Made by a program: the position numbers and the translations under genes. A stretch of 64,000 bases of DNA from JBDHTS01 sp044221445. GTDB lineage: Bacteria; Pseudomonadota; Alphaproteobacteria; Micavibrionales; Micavibrionaceae. The notes beneath the pieces are model-generated. The model was not told where the DNA came from. It saw nothing but the letters and a program-made list of their open reading frames with translations, and ran no database searches. Below are positions 25,370-33,027 of this stretch, piece after piece; the stretch's first letter is position 1, and the number at the start of each line of letters is the position of its first letter. The stretch spans positions 1 to 64,000 of the forward strand of contig JBGAPF010000009.1 of assembly GCA_044221445.1 (NCBI GenBank), given 5' to 3'.

Positions 25370-26311
25370 TTATTGTGATTTTGGAATGACTGCGGACGCC
25401 AGGGCAGCCGTCTGCATGTTGTTAAGGCGTATTGCGTTTCCTTCAGCGCCCGCCAAGACTTCCACGTCTTTATAGGGAATAACAAAAGTGCCTTTTCTTG
25501 TCGAATTCCCGATAGGCGGAACGGTAAACACGATGTTCTGCGCCGAACCATTGTAGTAAATGACGGCATCGATCTGACCGGCATTTTTATTCTGGTCATC
25601 CAGAACCTGACCGTTTTCCAAGCTGCGAAGGCTGACGTATCTCTGGGAAGGCAGCTTTTCGTAACTAAATGAAGGACTTGCGGCAATTGCGCCAGCATCC
25701 GCAGAAATTTTCATGTTTCCAGAGCTGTCCTGTTGAGCCACTTCATTAAATTTTACGGCCGATAAATCCAGCCCCTGGTATTTTTTCTGGTTATTGATCA
25801 CAACGGCTGTCGACGCGCCTGTTTCCCGGTCCACCAGGATATCGTAAATCATGCCTGCATCTTTTCCGGTTTCATCTGTCACTTTGCCATCAATTATATT
25901 GGTAAAGGAACCTTCATAAGCCACAGGTGCGGAAGACAGGGATGATTGCTGTGATTGTTGCTTATCTGCGGCAGCTTGTTGTTTTGCCTGATCGAGTTCA
26001 ATGCCGGCGCTTTCAGTCGAAGGCGCTTTATCCGATCCGATAGCGCCTTTGAGTGTCGCTGAAAGCTTGTCTGCCAAACTGTCTCCTACAGCAGCGTTAT
26101 CTGTTGTCTGCGCCTCTTGTTGTTGTGCCGCGCGTGCAGCGTGGTTAGGACGCCATACAAAAAACCATGCCGCGCCTAAGCCAAGAATAATCAAAAGCGA
26201 TATGCTTTTGAAAAAAACCCCTGAAGTACGGGCGGCATAATCCGGTCCCAATTGATTTGCATGGACGGCAACCTGGGCATTGTCAAAAGGCGAATCGTTT
26301 GTATCGGTCAT
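25370..26311 (-). CDS. PRC-barrel domain membrane protein
   Basis: About 313 residues. One membrane helix near residues 35-55 is followed by a Gln/Ala-rich linker and two PRC-barrel-like domains: GKVTDETGKDAGMIYDILVD with GASTAVVI, and GQVLDDQNKNAGQIDAVIY. PRC barrels often serve as stress or surface modules. ATG 26311 is chosen; an upstream GTG at 26332 overlaps the previous stop by GTGA and is possible. It lies in a unit with the 64-residue gene, behind an EcfG promoter. Confidence 0.7.
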   Translation of the reverse strand: MTDTNDSPFDNAQVAVHANQLGPDYAARTSGVFFKSISLLIILGLGAAWFFVWRPNHAARAAQQQEAQTTDNAAVGDSLADKLSATLKGAIGSDKAPSTESAGIELDQAKQQAAADKQQSQQSSLSSAPVAYEGSFTNIIDGKVTDETGKDAGMIYDILVDRETGASTAVVINNQKKYQGLDLSAVKFNEVAQQDSSGNMKISADAGAIAASPSFSYEKLPSQRYVSLRSLENGQVLDDQNKNAGQIDAVIYYNGSAQNIVFTVPPIGNSTRKGTFVIPYKDVEVLAGAEGNAIRLNNMQTAALASAVIPKSQ

Positions 26312-26328
26312 AGTCAGGTTATTTCCAT

Positions 26329-26523
26329 TCACTGGTAAGAAGGATCGATCTGGTGATGAAGTTCGGCAGCGACTTCTTCATAAGGCCGCTGGCTTATATC
26401 CTGAATAAGTTCGATAAGCATATCGTCTTCTTCGGCAACCTGCGGCAGATCGAAAGATGCGAGAAACATAGCGTCGACCGTATCCATCTGGCTTTGCATC
26501 TTATGTTGCATGAGAGTGTACAT
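26329..26523 (-). CDS. Small acidic protein, 64 aa
   Basis: Begins MYTLMQHK at ATG 26523 with AAGGAG nine bases upstream. The product is rich in Met, Gln, Glu and Asp with no membrane segment, and predicted mostly helical. No family is recognised. It opens the PRC-barrel transcription unit directly behind an EcfG-type promoter, so a stress role is plausible. Confidence 0.55.
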   Translation of the reverse strand: MYTLMQHKMQSQMDTVDAMFLASFDLPQVAEEDDMLIELIQDISQRPYEEVAAELHHQIDPSYQ

Positions 26524-26557
26524 AGTCCTGTCTCCTTTCAATGGCGATCAGTCTACA

Positions 26558-26582
26558 AACGCTGAAATCCTGCCCCGGTTCC
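26558..26582 (-). promoter_or_regulatory. EcfG-type promoter of the PRC-barrel unit
   Basis: Minus-strand GGAAC, 16 bases, CGTT, 35 bases upstream of ATG 26523. Confidence 0.65.
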
Positions 26583-26597
26583 TTAATTTTCAGAAAA

Positions 26598-26622
26598 TGA
26601 ACTTTTTAGCGCAGCGGGCGTT
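26598..26622 (+). promoter_or_regulatory. Possible EcfG-type promoter of the EF-hand gene
   Basis: TGAAC, 16 bases, CGTT, one mismatch from the consensus, 38 bases before ATG 26660. It would make the two stress genes divergent from adjacent promoters. Weaker than the other sites. Confidence 0.4.
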
Positions 26623-26659
26623 TGAAAGGAGCACATACCCTCATTAGGAGATATTAAAC

Positions 26660-27205
26660 ATGAAAATCCGCACTCTTATGCTAGCCACGGCCCTTATCGC
26701 ATTTGCCGCTGGCGGCGTTGCCAACGCCGAAACCACCAGGACTACGACGATGACGAGTTCTGTTGATGTCCCCGGCGTCAAAAAGTTCGATATTGAAAGT
26801 TTTGACGACAATAAGGACAACATCGTTACCATTAACGAGACAGGTGACCATCTGTTTCACCTGTTCGACCTGGACAGCAACGGCGTTCTGGACAATATCG
26901 AATTCACGAAAAAGACCGTGCTGACGATTATACCTTTAAAGTCCGAAACGTTCACGTTCCGCGATTTCGACGATGACGGTAAAATGGATGCGGGCAAATA
27001 TGCCTATTCCACGTATATTAAAAAATCGGGCCTTGCCATGTTCGACCAGAACAGGGACGGGCTGTCCCCCGACGATTTTGTCAATGCAAGTTTCCTGGAA
27101 ATGGATCATAACAATAGCCATGTCGTCGAGCCCGACGAATGGCGCACGGCTTATATACAAAGCCGCCTGCCGGAAGCTGCGAAACAGTATCGTTATAACA
27201 ACTAA
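26660..27205 (+). CDS. EF-hand calcium-binding periplasmic protein
   Basis: A 181-residue protein with a signal peptide ending VANAE. EF-hand-like loops are visible at DDNKDNIVTINE, DLDSNGVLDNIEF, DFDDDGKMDAGKY and DQNRDGLSPDDF, so up to four sites. Probably a periplasmic calcium-binding protein of unknown partner. A ribosome binding site (TTAGGAGA) precedes the ATG and a terminator follows the stop. Confidence 0.8.
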   Translation: MKIRTLMLATALIAFAAGGVANAETTRTTTMTSSVDVPGVKKFDIESFDDNKDNIVTINETGDHLFHLFDLDSNGVLDNIEFTKKTVLTIIPLKSETFTFRDFDDDGKMDAGKYAYSTYIKKSGLAMFDQNRDGLSPDDFVNASFLEMDHNNSHVVEPDEWRTAYIQSRLPEAAKQYRYNN

Positions 27206-27225
27206 ACGCGCATTACATCAATTTT

Positions 27226-27259
27226 AAAAATGCCCGGTCTTTAGACCGGGCATTTTTTT
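27226..27259 (+). terminator. Terminator of the EF-hand gene
   Basis: TGCCCGGTCT / AGACCGGGCA hairpin followed by seven T. Confidence 0.9.
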
Positions 27260-27282
27260 GAACTGGTAACGGCAAGAGATAC

Positions 27283-27320
27283 AAAAAAGCCGCCCTCCAT
27301 TTCGGAGAGCGGCTTTTAAA
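27283..27320 (-). terminator. Terminator of the entericidin-like gene
   Basis: AAAAGCCGCCCTCC / GGAGAGCGGCTTTT hairpin with one mismatch. T-runs on both strands allow bidirectional use; the minus direction ends the entericidin transcript. Confidence 0.8.
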
Positions 27321-27330
27321 AAGAAACAGA

Positions 27331-27474
27331 TTAGTTTGCTGAATCCTGAATTTTCTCACCAGCTTTTTCGGTGTCTTCGCCTACGCCGTGCCAGGTGTTG
27401 CTGCAACCGCCAAGGGTCGCGCCAGCAAGAACCATAACGCACAGGGCGGTACGGGAAAGGGTAGAAAGTTTCAT
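27331..27474 (-). CDS. Entericidin A/B-family lipoprotein
   Basis: A 47-residue lipoprotein with lipobox LGGC and the short mature sequence CSNTWHGVGEDTEKAGEKIQ, typical of entericidins, which are stress-induced envelope peptides. ATG 27474 has TGGAGGA upstream; a longer frame has no better start. An EcfG-like promoter lies 36 bases upstream. Confidence 0.85.
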   Translation of the reverse strand: MKLSTLSRTALCVMVLAGATLGGCSNTWHGVGEDTEKAGEKIQDSAN

Positions 27475-27509
27475 TGGATTTTCCTCCAGTTTGGTTTTTA
27501 CAAAAAGAT

Positions 27510-27535
27510 AACTATCACGCAAGCCAAGCGGTTCC
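27510..27535 (-). promoter_or_regulatory. EcfG-type promoter of the entericidin-like gene
   Basis: Minus-strand GGAAC, 17 bases, AGTT. One mismatch in the -10 core. Confidence 0.5.
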
Positions 27536-27552
27536 TATCGCTAAATAAAAAA

Positions 27553-27990
27553 TTAGCGTAGGCGCGTGCCGGCAAACAATCCTGACATCCCGGCGATAAG
27601 AAGAGCAATTTTAGGGTTTTCTCTCACGGGACCTTCAAGTTCATCCCCAAGGGCTTCGATAATCGTATGTATAGTCTCGCTTAATTGTTCTTCTCTATGC
27701 GCGTGATTTTTCCGCTGACGTGCGCTTGTAAGAATGTGTGCTGTCATGCCGGCCACGAAAGCCGTAATAAGCAGAAAAAAACTCATCCACAAAGCTGCGT
27801 CAAGGTCGGTGTGATGAATTTTCAGCGCCAGATGCCCCGCATGGATAAGGAACGCCAGCCCGACCGCCACCAAAAGGCCGGTCAGGGCATAAAGCCCCAG
27901 ACCAGCCTTCGTTTCCGGCTGCGACCGGAGTCGCGCCAGCAACAAACCGTTAATGGCGACTTCCTTCAAGAGAGGCGAGAACATGGACAT
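27553..27990 (-). CDS. Phage-holin-like / YqjE-type membrane protein
   Basis: A 145-residue protein with two or three membrane segments (residues 33-56, 67-90 and a short hydrophobic C-terminus). It lies directly behind a DUF883 gene, the same order as yqjD-yqjE in enterobacteria, and has the topology of the Phage_holin_3_6 family. ATG 27990 lies 7 bases past the DUF883 stop; a longer frame would overlap that gene. Function in stress-related envelope remodelling is inferred from the neighbour. Confidence 0.6.
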   Translation of the reverse strand: MSMFSPLLKEVAINGLLLARLRSQPETKAGLGLYALTGLLVAVGLAFLIHAGHLALKIHHTDLDAALWMSFFLLITAFVAGMTAHILTSARQRKNHAHREEQLSETIHTIIEALGDELEGPVRENPKIALLIAGMSGLFAGTRLR

Positions 27991-27997
27991 TCCAATC

Positions 27998-28342
27998 TCA
28001 ATTCCTGCGACCCAAAAGGAAGCTTGTGATGATGCCCGCGGCAAAAGCCATGGCAACGCTCTGGGTAGGGTTGGATTTCACATGTTTTTCCACGCGCTTT
28101 TCGATGGTGTGATAGCGGCGTCCCGCAGCTTCTTCCAATTCTTCAAGCTGACCACGAAGAGTATCGATCTGGTCATGCACTTTTTTCTTTACATATCTTG
28201 TCTCGTTCATGCCTTCCTCCTTTACGTCTTTTGCAAGTCTAGAAACGCCTTCAACGACGTCTTTCTTCAGGGTTTCAATGTCGTCGCGGATGACCGACAG
28301 ATTGGCATGGGATTCAAGTTCTTCGATTTTGCTTTTAGCCAT
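27998..28342 (-). CDS. DUF883 (ElaB/YqjD) family membrane-anchored protein
   Basis: A 114-residue protein: a long amphipathic helix of heptad character, then a single C-terminal membrane segment (SVAMAFAAGIITSFLLGRR). The family includes ribosome-associated, stationary-phase inner-membrane proteins. AGGAGA precedes the ATG. An exact EcfG-type promoter stands 35 bases upstream. Confidence 0.85.
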   Translation of the reverse strand: MAKSKIEELESHANLSVIRDDIETLKKDVVEGVSRLAKDVKEEGMNETRYVKKKVHDQIDTLRGQLEELEEAAGRRYHTIEKRVEKHVKSNPTQSVAMAFAAGIITSFLLGRRN

Positions 28343-28376
28343 GAGTTTTCTCCTTATGTATCAATATTGAAACACA

Positions 28377-28401
28377 AACGCAGCGGCAGCGAACCGGTTC
28401 C
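28377..28401 (-). promoter_or_regulatory. EcfG-type promoter of the DUF883-holin unit
   Basis: Minus-strand GGAAC, 16 bases, CGTT: exact match to the consensus. Confidence 0.65.
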
Positions 28402-28417
28402 ATGGGAAATTGGTTTT

Positions 28418-29158
28418 TCAGGAGTATTCGGGTGAGCCGCAGAACATATAGCCCACGCCCCGTATCGTTTTCAGGATGGCGGGCGATTTGGGGTCGTCCT
28501 GTAGCTTTTTTCGAATCCGGGCAATCTGGATATCGATGGCGCGGTCATAGGCGTCGAAATCTCCTTCACGGGTCAGTTCGAACAGATATTCCCGGCTTAA
28601 AGCCCTATTGGGGGACATCATCAAAGCTTCCAGAAGCTTGAACTGACCTGTTGTCAAATTGGCTGATTCGGAAGAGGGGTCATAAAGCTGATATTGGGTC
28701 CGGTCGAGTATCCAGCCATTAAAAGTGATTCGGTCCGCTTTACCGCGCGATGCTTCCGCGTTTGGCGGCGTATTGTTTTCGGCGCTATCCTGGGCGCGGC
28801 GGCGCAGGACAGCCTTGATTCGGGCGGAAAGCTCCCGCATTTCGAACGGCTTGCCCAGGTAATCGTCGGCGCCCATTTCCAGGCCGATAATCCTGTCCGT
28901 CGTGTCTCCCTTGCCACTGACCACAATAATAGGGGCCGAAGTCTTCTGACGGATCTTGCCCATAAGATGCAGGCCGTCCGTATCGGGGAGGATTAGGTCG
29001 AGCAAAATAACGTCCGCCTTGCTGGAATGCAGCTTATCCAGCAATTCGTCCCCGCTCGCAGCGGTTAACACCTTATATCCTTCGCTTTCAAGGTAATGGC
29101 GGACAACGATTTGCAGGTTTTCGTCGTCGTCCACCGTCAAAACGGTTGCTTTCTGCAA
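28418..29158 (-). CDS. OmpR-family response regulator
   Basis: A 246-residue two-component regulator. The receiver domain has the acidic pair in VDDDEN, the phosphoacceptor Asp in ILLDLILPD and the lysine in LGKPF; a winged-helix DNA-binding domain follows, with TTGQFKLLEAL and RAIDIQIARIRKKL. The start is TTG 29158 because AGGAGG lies 6 bases before it; the frame is open for 50 more codons without a signal. No histidine kinase is adjacent. It is divergent from the EcfG-like sigma factor. Confidence 0.9.
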   Translation of the reverse strand: MQKATVLTVDDDENLQIVVRHYLESEGYKVLTAASGDELLDKLHSSKADVILLDLILPDTDGLHLMGKIRQKTSAPIIVVSGKGDTTDRIIGLEMGADDYLGKPFEMRELSARIKAVLRRRAQDSAENNTPPNAEASRGKADRITFNGWILDRTQYQLYDPSSESANLTTGQFKLLEALMMSPNRALSREYLFELTREGDFDAYDRAIDIQIARIRKKLQDDPKSPAILKTIRGVGYMFCGSPEYS

Positions 29159-29307
29159 ATCTATCCTCCTGAAACTACAGGAAATATAAGCTAGATCGAT
29201 ACATAAATGAAACAAACTTTTTCGGAACCGAAACATTTCCGACAAACGCGGGACACATGAGGGAACTAAATTCTTTCTTAAGAACATCAGGAAAAGGAGT
29301 TTTACCA

Positions 29308-29871
29308 ATGTTTACCCAAACTGCTCTCGTCGGCCAAATGGACAGCCTGCGCAAATTCGCCATCCGCCTGACCGGCAATACGGTCGATGCAGACGATCTC
29401 CTGCAATCAACCGTGCTTCGCGCGATCGAGAAGCAGGACTACTTCGAACCAGGCACAGACCTGTTCAAATGGATGTCGAAAATAATGTTCAACATGTTCG
29501 TTTCGACCTATCGCCGGAAAAAGAAATTTGAAACGCGCTACGATCCTGAAACCTATCTGGAAAAAGCATCCGTGGATGCCGTGCAGGAATCGAAAGCCGA
29601 ACTGCGGCTCGTCCGCGAGGCCATGAACAAGCTTTCGGAAGAGCACCGCGAAATCCTTGTCCTGGTTTGCGTGCAGGGCATGCGTTATCAGGAAGTGGCT
29701 GTTTCCCTTAACATTCCGGTGGGTACGGTCCGTTCGCGCCTGTCTCGCGCCCGGGAACATCTGCAGATGGTTCTCGACCGTGAAGCCAAATCGCGCCGTT
29801 CCGCTACGGCCATGGAATACGCCGGTTATATCGAGGGCGATAATAGCGGATTGCTGGAATCGGCCGCATAA
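29308..29871 (+). CDS. ECF sigma factor, EcfG-like
   Basis: A 187-residue group 4 sigma factor with region 2 (LRKFAIRLTGNTVDADDLLQ, then LFKWMSKIMFNMFV) and region 4 (LSEEHREILVLVCVQGMRYQEVA, then PVGTVRSRLSRARE). The pattern fits the ECF15/EcfG group that runs the alphaproteobacterial general stress response. ATG 29308 has AAAAGGAG upstream. Matching promoter elements occur in front of surrounding genes. The usual partners PhyR and NepR are not in this window. Confidence 0.85.
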   Translation: MFTQTALVGQMDSLRKFAIRLTGNTVDADDLLQSTVLRAIEKQDYFEPGTDLFKWMSKIMFNMFVSTYRRKKKFETRYDPETYLEKASVDAVQESKAELRLVREAMNKLSEEHREILVLVCVQGMRYQEVAVSLNIPVGTVRSRLSRAREHLQMVLDREAKSRRSATAMEYAGYIEGDNSGLLESAA

Positions 29872-29891
29872 GCCTTCTGTGTTTGAAAAAG

Positions 29892-29921
29892 AAAAGCCCC
29901 GTTTTTACGGGGCTTTTTTTT
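29892..29921 (+). terminator. Terminator of the sigma factor gene
   Basis: AAAAGCCCCG / CGGGGCTTTT hairpin followed by eight T, 20 bases past the stop. Confidence 0.9.
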
Positions 29922-29939
29922 GTATACAAGGCAACTATT

Positions 29940-29973
29940 AAAAAGGCGCCCTATGAGGGCGCCTTTTTTTTAA
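29940..29973 (-). terminator. Terminator of the DUF1328 gene
   Basis: AAGGCGCCCT / AGGGCGCCTT hairpin with A/T-runs on both sides; 12 bases past the DUF1328 stop on the minus strand. Confidence 0.85.
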
Positions 29974-29985
29974 TAGTTCGACAGG

Positions 29986-30162
29986 TTAAATAGGGGGTGT
30001 CCGGCCTCTTGCCACACCCACAGCCGCGGCGACGATGAATAGGATCAGAAATACCACAAAAAGGATCTGTGCTATCTGGGTGGAAACAGCTGCCACGCCA
30101 CCAAAACCCAGAAGGCCAGCGATCACCGCCACGACCAGAAATGTTAAAGCCCAACCAAGCAT
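29986..30162 (-). CDS. DUF1328 (YtjA) family small membrane protein
   Basis: A 58-residue protein with two hydrophobic segments separated by a short turn (MLGWALTFLVVAVIAGLLGF, then ILFVVFLILFIVAAAVGVARG), the DUF1328 layout. Commonly found among stress-induced genes of proteobacteria. AAGGAGG lies 6 bases before ATG 30162; the longer frame has no support. An exact EcfG-type promoter stands upstream. Confidence 0.9.
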   Translation of the reverse strand: MLGWALTFLVVAVIAGLLGFGGVAAVSTQIAQILFVVFLILFIVAAAVGVARGRTPPI

Positions 30163-30210
30163 TTGTGCCTCCTTAACGTTTAGACTTGTCACTATGTCTT
30201 CATGAAAACC

Positions 30211-30236
30211 AACGAAAAGTTCTAAATGAAGGTTCC
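30211..30236 (-). promoter_or_regulatory. EcfG-type promoter of the DUF1328 gene
   Basis: Minus-strand GGAAC, 17 bases, CGTT, 49 bases before the start. Exact match to the consensus. Confidence 0.7.
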
Positions 30237-30273
30237 GCCTTTTTGATTCTGTTACATTTTTGATACATTTTAG

Positions 30274-30299
30274 GGAACCGAAAGCTATCAAAATATGTT
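30274..30299 (+). promoter_or_regulatory. EcfG-type promoter of the anti-sigma-like gene
   Basis: GGAAC, 17 bases, TGTT, about 60 bases before ATG 30359. Divergent from the DUF1328 promoter. Confidence 0.55.
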
Positions 30300-30358
30300 A
30301 GCTCATGGATTGACGCGCAACCATAAAGAGATGCGACCTTCACGCAGGCAGGGCCCAA

Positions 30359-30559
30359 ATGATGAAAAACTCTATTGTCAGCGATCTTGAGATTCAGGCC
30401 TTCTTAGACGGAGAGGTGGATGGCGAAGAAGAAAAAAGAATACAGGCTGTCCTGCAGATCAATGCCATATGCAAAGCCCGGTATATGCAACTTAAAATGC
30501 AAAAAGATCTTATCGTTGCAGCTTGGCAAGAAGATTTTTCAGGGAAGAATTTTCAATAA
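30359..30559 (+). CDS. Short anti-sigma-factor-like protein, 66 aa
   Basis: The sequence SDLEIQAFLDGEVDGEEEKR followed by a helix ending in KARYMQLKMQKDLI resembles the N-terminal helical domain of anti-sigma factors, which usually reads as DGELD...E...V...L. There is no membrane segment and no complete zinc motif (one Cys only), and it is not clearly NepR. It sits close to the EcfG-like sigma gene behind a probable EcfG promoter, so a feedback role is plausible but unproven. Confidence 0.5.
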   Translation: MMKNSIVSDLEIQAFLDGEVDGEEEKRIQAVLQINAICKARYMQLKMQKDLIVAAWQEDFSGKNFQ

Positions 30560-30560
30560 T

Positions 30561-31595
30561 CTATCTGGTGGCGGGGCCGTTTCCTAGTCTGTAGTATGTC
30601 CTATACCAATGGATGAAATGGCGAATGCCCGTCTCCATGGACGTGGACGGAGTAAAACCGATGGCCTGTTGAAGGGCCTCTATATCCGCGCACGTCGCGG
30701 GAACATCGCCCGGTTGCATGGGCAGATAGTTCTTTTGGGCTTTAAGCCCGGTTTCCTGCTCCAGCAGTTCAATCATACGCATCAGTTCTATAGGCGTATT
30801 ATTGCCGATATTATAAATCCTGTAGGGCGCCAGGCTGGTTGCCGGATCGGGCATAAAGCCGTTCCAGTCCGGCCGGGGCAAGGCGGGCGTATGAACGAGG
30901 CGGCTTACCGCCTCGACGATATCGTCGATATAGGTGAAATCGCGCTGCATAAGTCCGTTGTTGAAAACATCGATAGGGCGCCCTTCGTAAATCGCTTTGG
31001 TGAAAAGGAACAGCGCCATGTCGGGCCGGCCCCAAGGGCCATAAACCGAAAAGAAGCGCAGCCCCGTGACCGGCAGGCCGTAAAGATGCGCATATGTATG
31101 AGCCATCAGCTCATTAGCCTTTTTGCTGGCAGCATAAAGGCTTAAGGGATGATCGACATTGTCATGAACGGAAAATGGCATTGTTTTATTGGCGCCATAT
31201 ACCGAACTTGAAGACGCATATAAAAGATGCCTCACGCCATTATGGCGGCAGGCTTCAAGGATATTGATGAATCCATTGATATTGGACTGGATATAGGCGT
31301 GGGGATGGCTTAACGAGTAACGGACGCCCGCTTGGGCCGCCAGATTGACGACGGCTTCAGGCTTAAAATCGGCAAATGTTTGATTGAGCGTTTCGGCATC
31401 GTTCAGATCGGCGCGGATAAAAGTGAAGTTTTTATACGGCTCCAGAGCCTTAATCCGGTCTTCCTTCAGGGTGGGATCATAATAATCATTAACGATGTCA
31501 TATCCCACGACCTCGCATCCTGCCTCGCATAGCCTGCGCGCAAGATGAAAGCCGATAAATCCGGCCGTGCCGGTGACCAGGATGCGCTGGAACAT
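30561..31595 (-). CDS. UDP-sugar (glucuronate-type) 4-epimerase
   Basis: A 344-residue extended SDR. The NAD motif GTAGFIGFHLARRL is at residues 9-22, the catalytic Ser in YASSSSVYG, and the YxxxK pair in YAASKKANE. VRYSLSHPHAYIQSNINGF and the long length match bacterial UDP-glucuronate 4-epimerases that make UDP-galacturonate. It follows the nucleotide-sugar dehydrogenase by 5 bases, which would supply the UDP-sugar acid. Used for capsule, lipopolysaccharide or exopolysaccharide. Confidence 0.85.
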   Translation of the reverse strand: MFQRILVTGTAGFIGFHLARRLCEAGCEVVGYDIVNDYYDPTLKEDRIKALEPYKNFTFIRADLNDAETLNQTFADFKPEAVVNLAAQAGVRYSLSHPHAYIQSNINGFINILEACRHNGVRHLLYASSSSVYGANKTMPFSVHDNVDHPLSLYAASKKANELMAHTYAHLYGLPVTGLRFFSVYGPWGRPDMALFLFTKAIYEGRPIDVFNNGLMQRDFTYIDDIVEAVSRLVHTPALPRPDWNGFMPDPATSLAPYRIYNIGNNTPIELMRMIELLEQETGLKAQKNYLPMQPGDVPATCADIEALQQAIGFTPSTSMETGIRHFIHWYRTYYRLGNGPATR

Positions 31596-31600
31596 ACCTG

Positions 31601-32878
31601 TTATAAACTCCAGTATTTGTAATCTTCGAAATCGCGCGGTTCAAAAGCTGACTTGATATCGATGAACATCCCACCTTTGTTCAAATGCTTTTTCAGCCCT
31701 TCGGCTTTGCCTCTGAGATAAGACTGGTGCGGTACGGCGAGGATCAGCACATCAAGAGCCTGCATTTCATCCAGAGAAGAAAGGGTCAGGCCGTATTCTT
31801 CATGGGCCTCAGCCTTATCGGCCGTAGCGTCCGCGACAAGGGGCATAACCCCCGCGGCTTTCAGCGCCGCAACGATATCCGGCACCTTGCTGTTGCGTAA
31901 ATCCGCCACGTTTTCCTTGAAGGTCAGGCCAAAAATGCCGACTTTCGCCCGTTCGGGCTTTATGGCGTTCTCTGCCAGCATCTGCAGCGTTTTTGCGCCG
32001 ATGAACGCCCCCATGGAATCATTGATGCGCCGGCCCGACAGGATGACCTCGGGCGTATATCCAGCCTCTTCAGCTCGTGCGGTCAGGTAATACGGATCGA
32101 CTCCGATGCAGTGACCGCCAACCAGGCCCGGCGTAAAAGGCAGAAAATTCCATTTTGTCCCAGCGGCTTTCAGGACGTCGGTCGTGCGCAAGCCCAGCCG
32201 GTCGCAGATCAGCGCAAGTTCGTTCATCAGGGCTATATTGACGTCGCGCTGCACGTTTTCAATCACTTTGGCGGCTTCCGCCACTCTTATCGACGGAGCC
32301 TCATGAAATCCGGCCGCCACGATTTTTCCGTATACATTTCTTATGCGGTCGGTCGTTTCCCGATCTTCGCCGGCGATGATCTTGGTTATTTTTTCCAGCG
32401 TATGCTCTTTATCGCCCGGATTGATGCGTTCGGGCGAATACCCAAGCCTGAAGTCGACTCCCTGTTTCAAGCCGCTGGCCGACGCCAGGGCCGGGCCGCA
32501 GACTTCTTCCGTAACGCCCGGATACACTGTAGATTCGAAAACAACGACGTCGCCCTTTTTCAGGACTTTGCCAACAGTGTTCGACGCGGCCAGCACAGGC
32601 CCAAGATCGGGACGCTTGTCCGCGTCTATCGGCGTAGGGACGGCAATAATATAGAAAGTACAACTGCGTATATCCTCGGGATCAAAGGTATAAAGCAATG
32701 TCGACGCGTTCAGTTCGGAAGACGCGGCTTCTCCGGTTTTGTCCAGGCCTTTTCTAAGGGCATGAATACGGTCTGTCTTAACGTCAAAGCCGGTCACAGA
32801 ATCGAAAGCCCTGGCCAGCGCAAGCGCGACAGGCAGCCCGACATATCCCAGGCCGATAACGGCTATTTTTTCCGGCAT
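31601..32878 (-). CDS. Nucleotide-sugar dehydrogenase (UDP-HexNAc/UDP-Glc type)
   Basis: A 425-residue UDP-glucose/GDP-mannose dehydrogenase family enzyme that oxidises C6 of a nucleotide sugar to the acid in two NAD-dependent steps. NAD motif GLGYVGLPVA at residues 8-17; the catalytic cysteine is in GGHCIGVDPYYL. The sequence leans to the TviB/WbpO subgroup acting on UDP-GlcNAc or UDP-GalNAc, so the substrate is uncertain. AGGAGC precedes the ATG. Operon with the epimerase. Confidence 0.85.
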   Translation of the reverse strand: MPEKIAVIGLGYVGLPVALALARAFDSVTGFDVKTDRIHALRKGLDKTGEAASSELNASTLLYTFDPEDIRSCTFYIIAVPTPIDADKRPDLGPVLAASNTVGKVLKKGDVVVFESTVYPGVTEEVCGPALASASGLKQGVDFRLGYSPERINPGDKEHTLEKITKIIAGEDRETTDRIRNVYGKIVAAGFHEAPSIRVAEAAKVIENVQRDVNIALMNELALICDRLGLRTTDVLKAAGTKWNFLPFTPGLVGGHCIGVDPYYLTARAEEAGYTPEVILSGRRINDSMGAFIGAKTLQMLAENAIKPERAKVGIFGLTFKENVADLRNSKVPDIVAALKAAGVMPLVADATADKAEAHEEYGLTLSSLDEMQALDVLILAVPHQSYLRGKAEGLKKHLNKGGMFIDIKSAFEPRDFEDYKYWSL

Positions 32879-33027
32879 GGTGCTCCTGAACGTTAAGACC
32901 GATGGATACGATGTTTCCGAAAAAGGTTCAAGGCTGGACAGAAGCTCGCGCAGGTCTGTTATAACGGTTATCGCCTCAGTGTTTGGCGCTTTTTAAAATA
33001 TGGTAAATATGGGGCCGGAGAGTTTCA

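Noticed and set aside
29224..29250. GGAAC box ahead of the EcfG-like sigma gene (autoregulation)
   Set aside because: No GTT at the right distance; only CGCG after 18 bases. Left unassigned.
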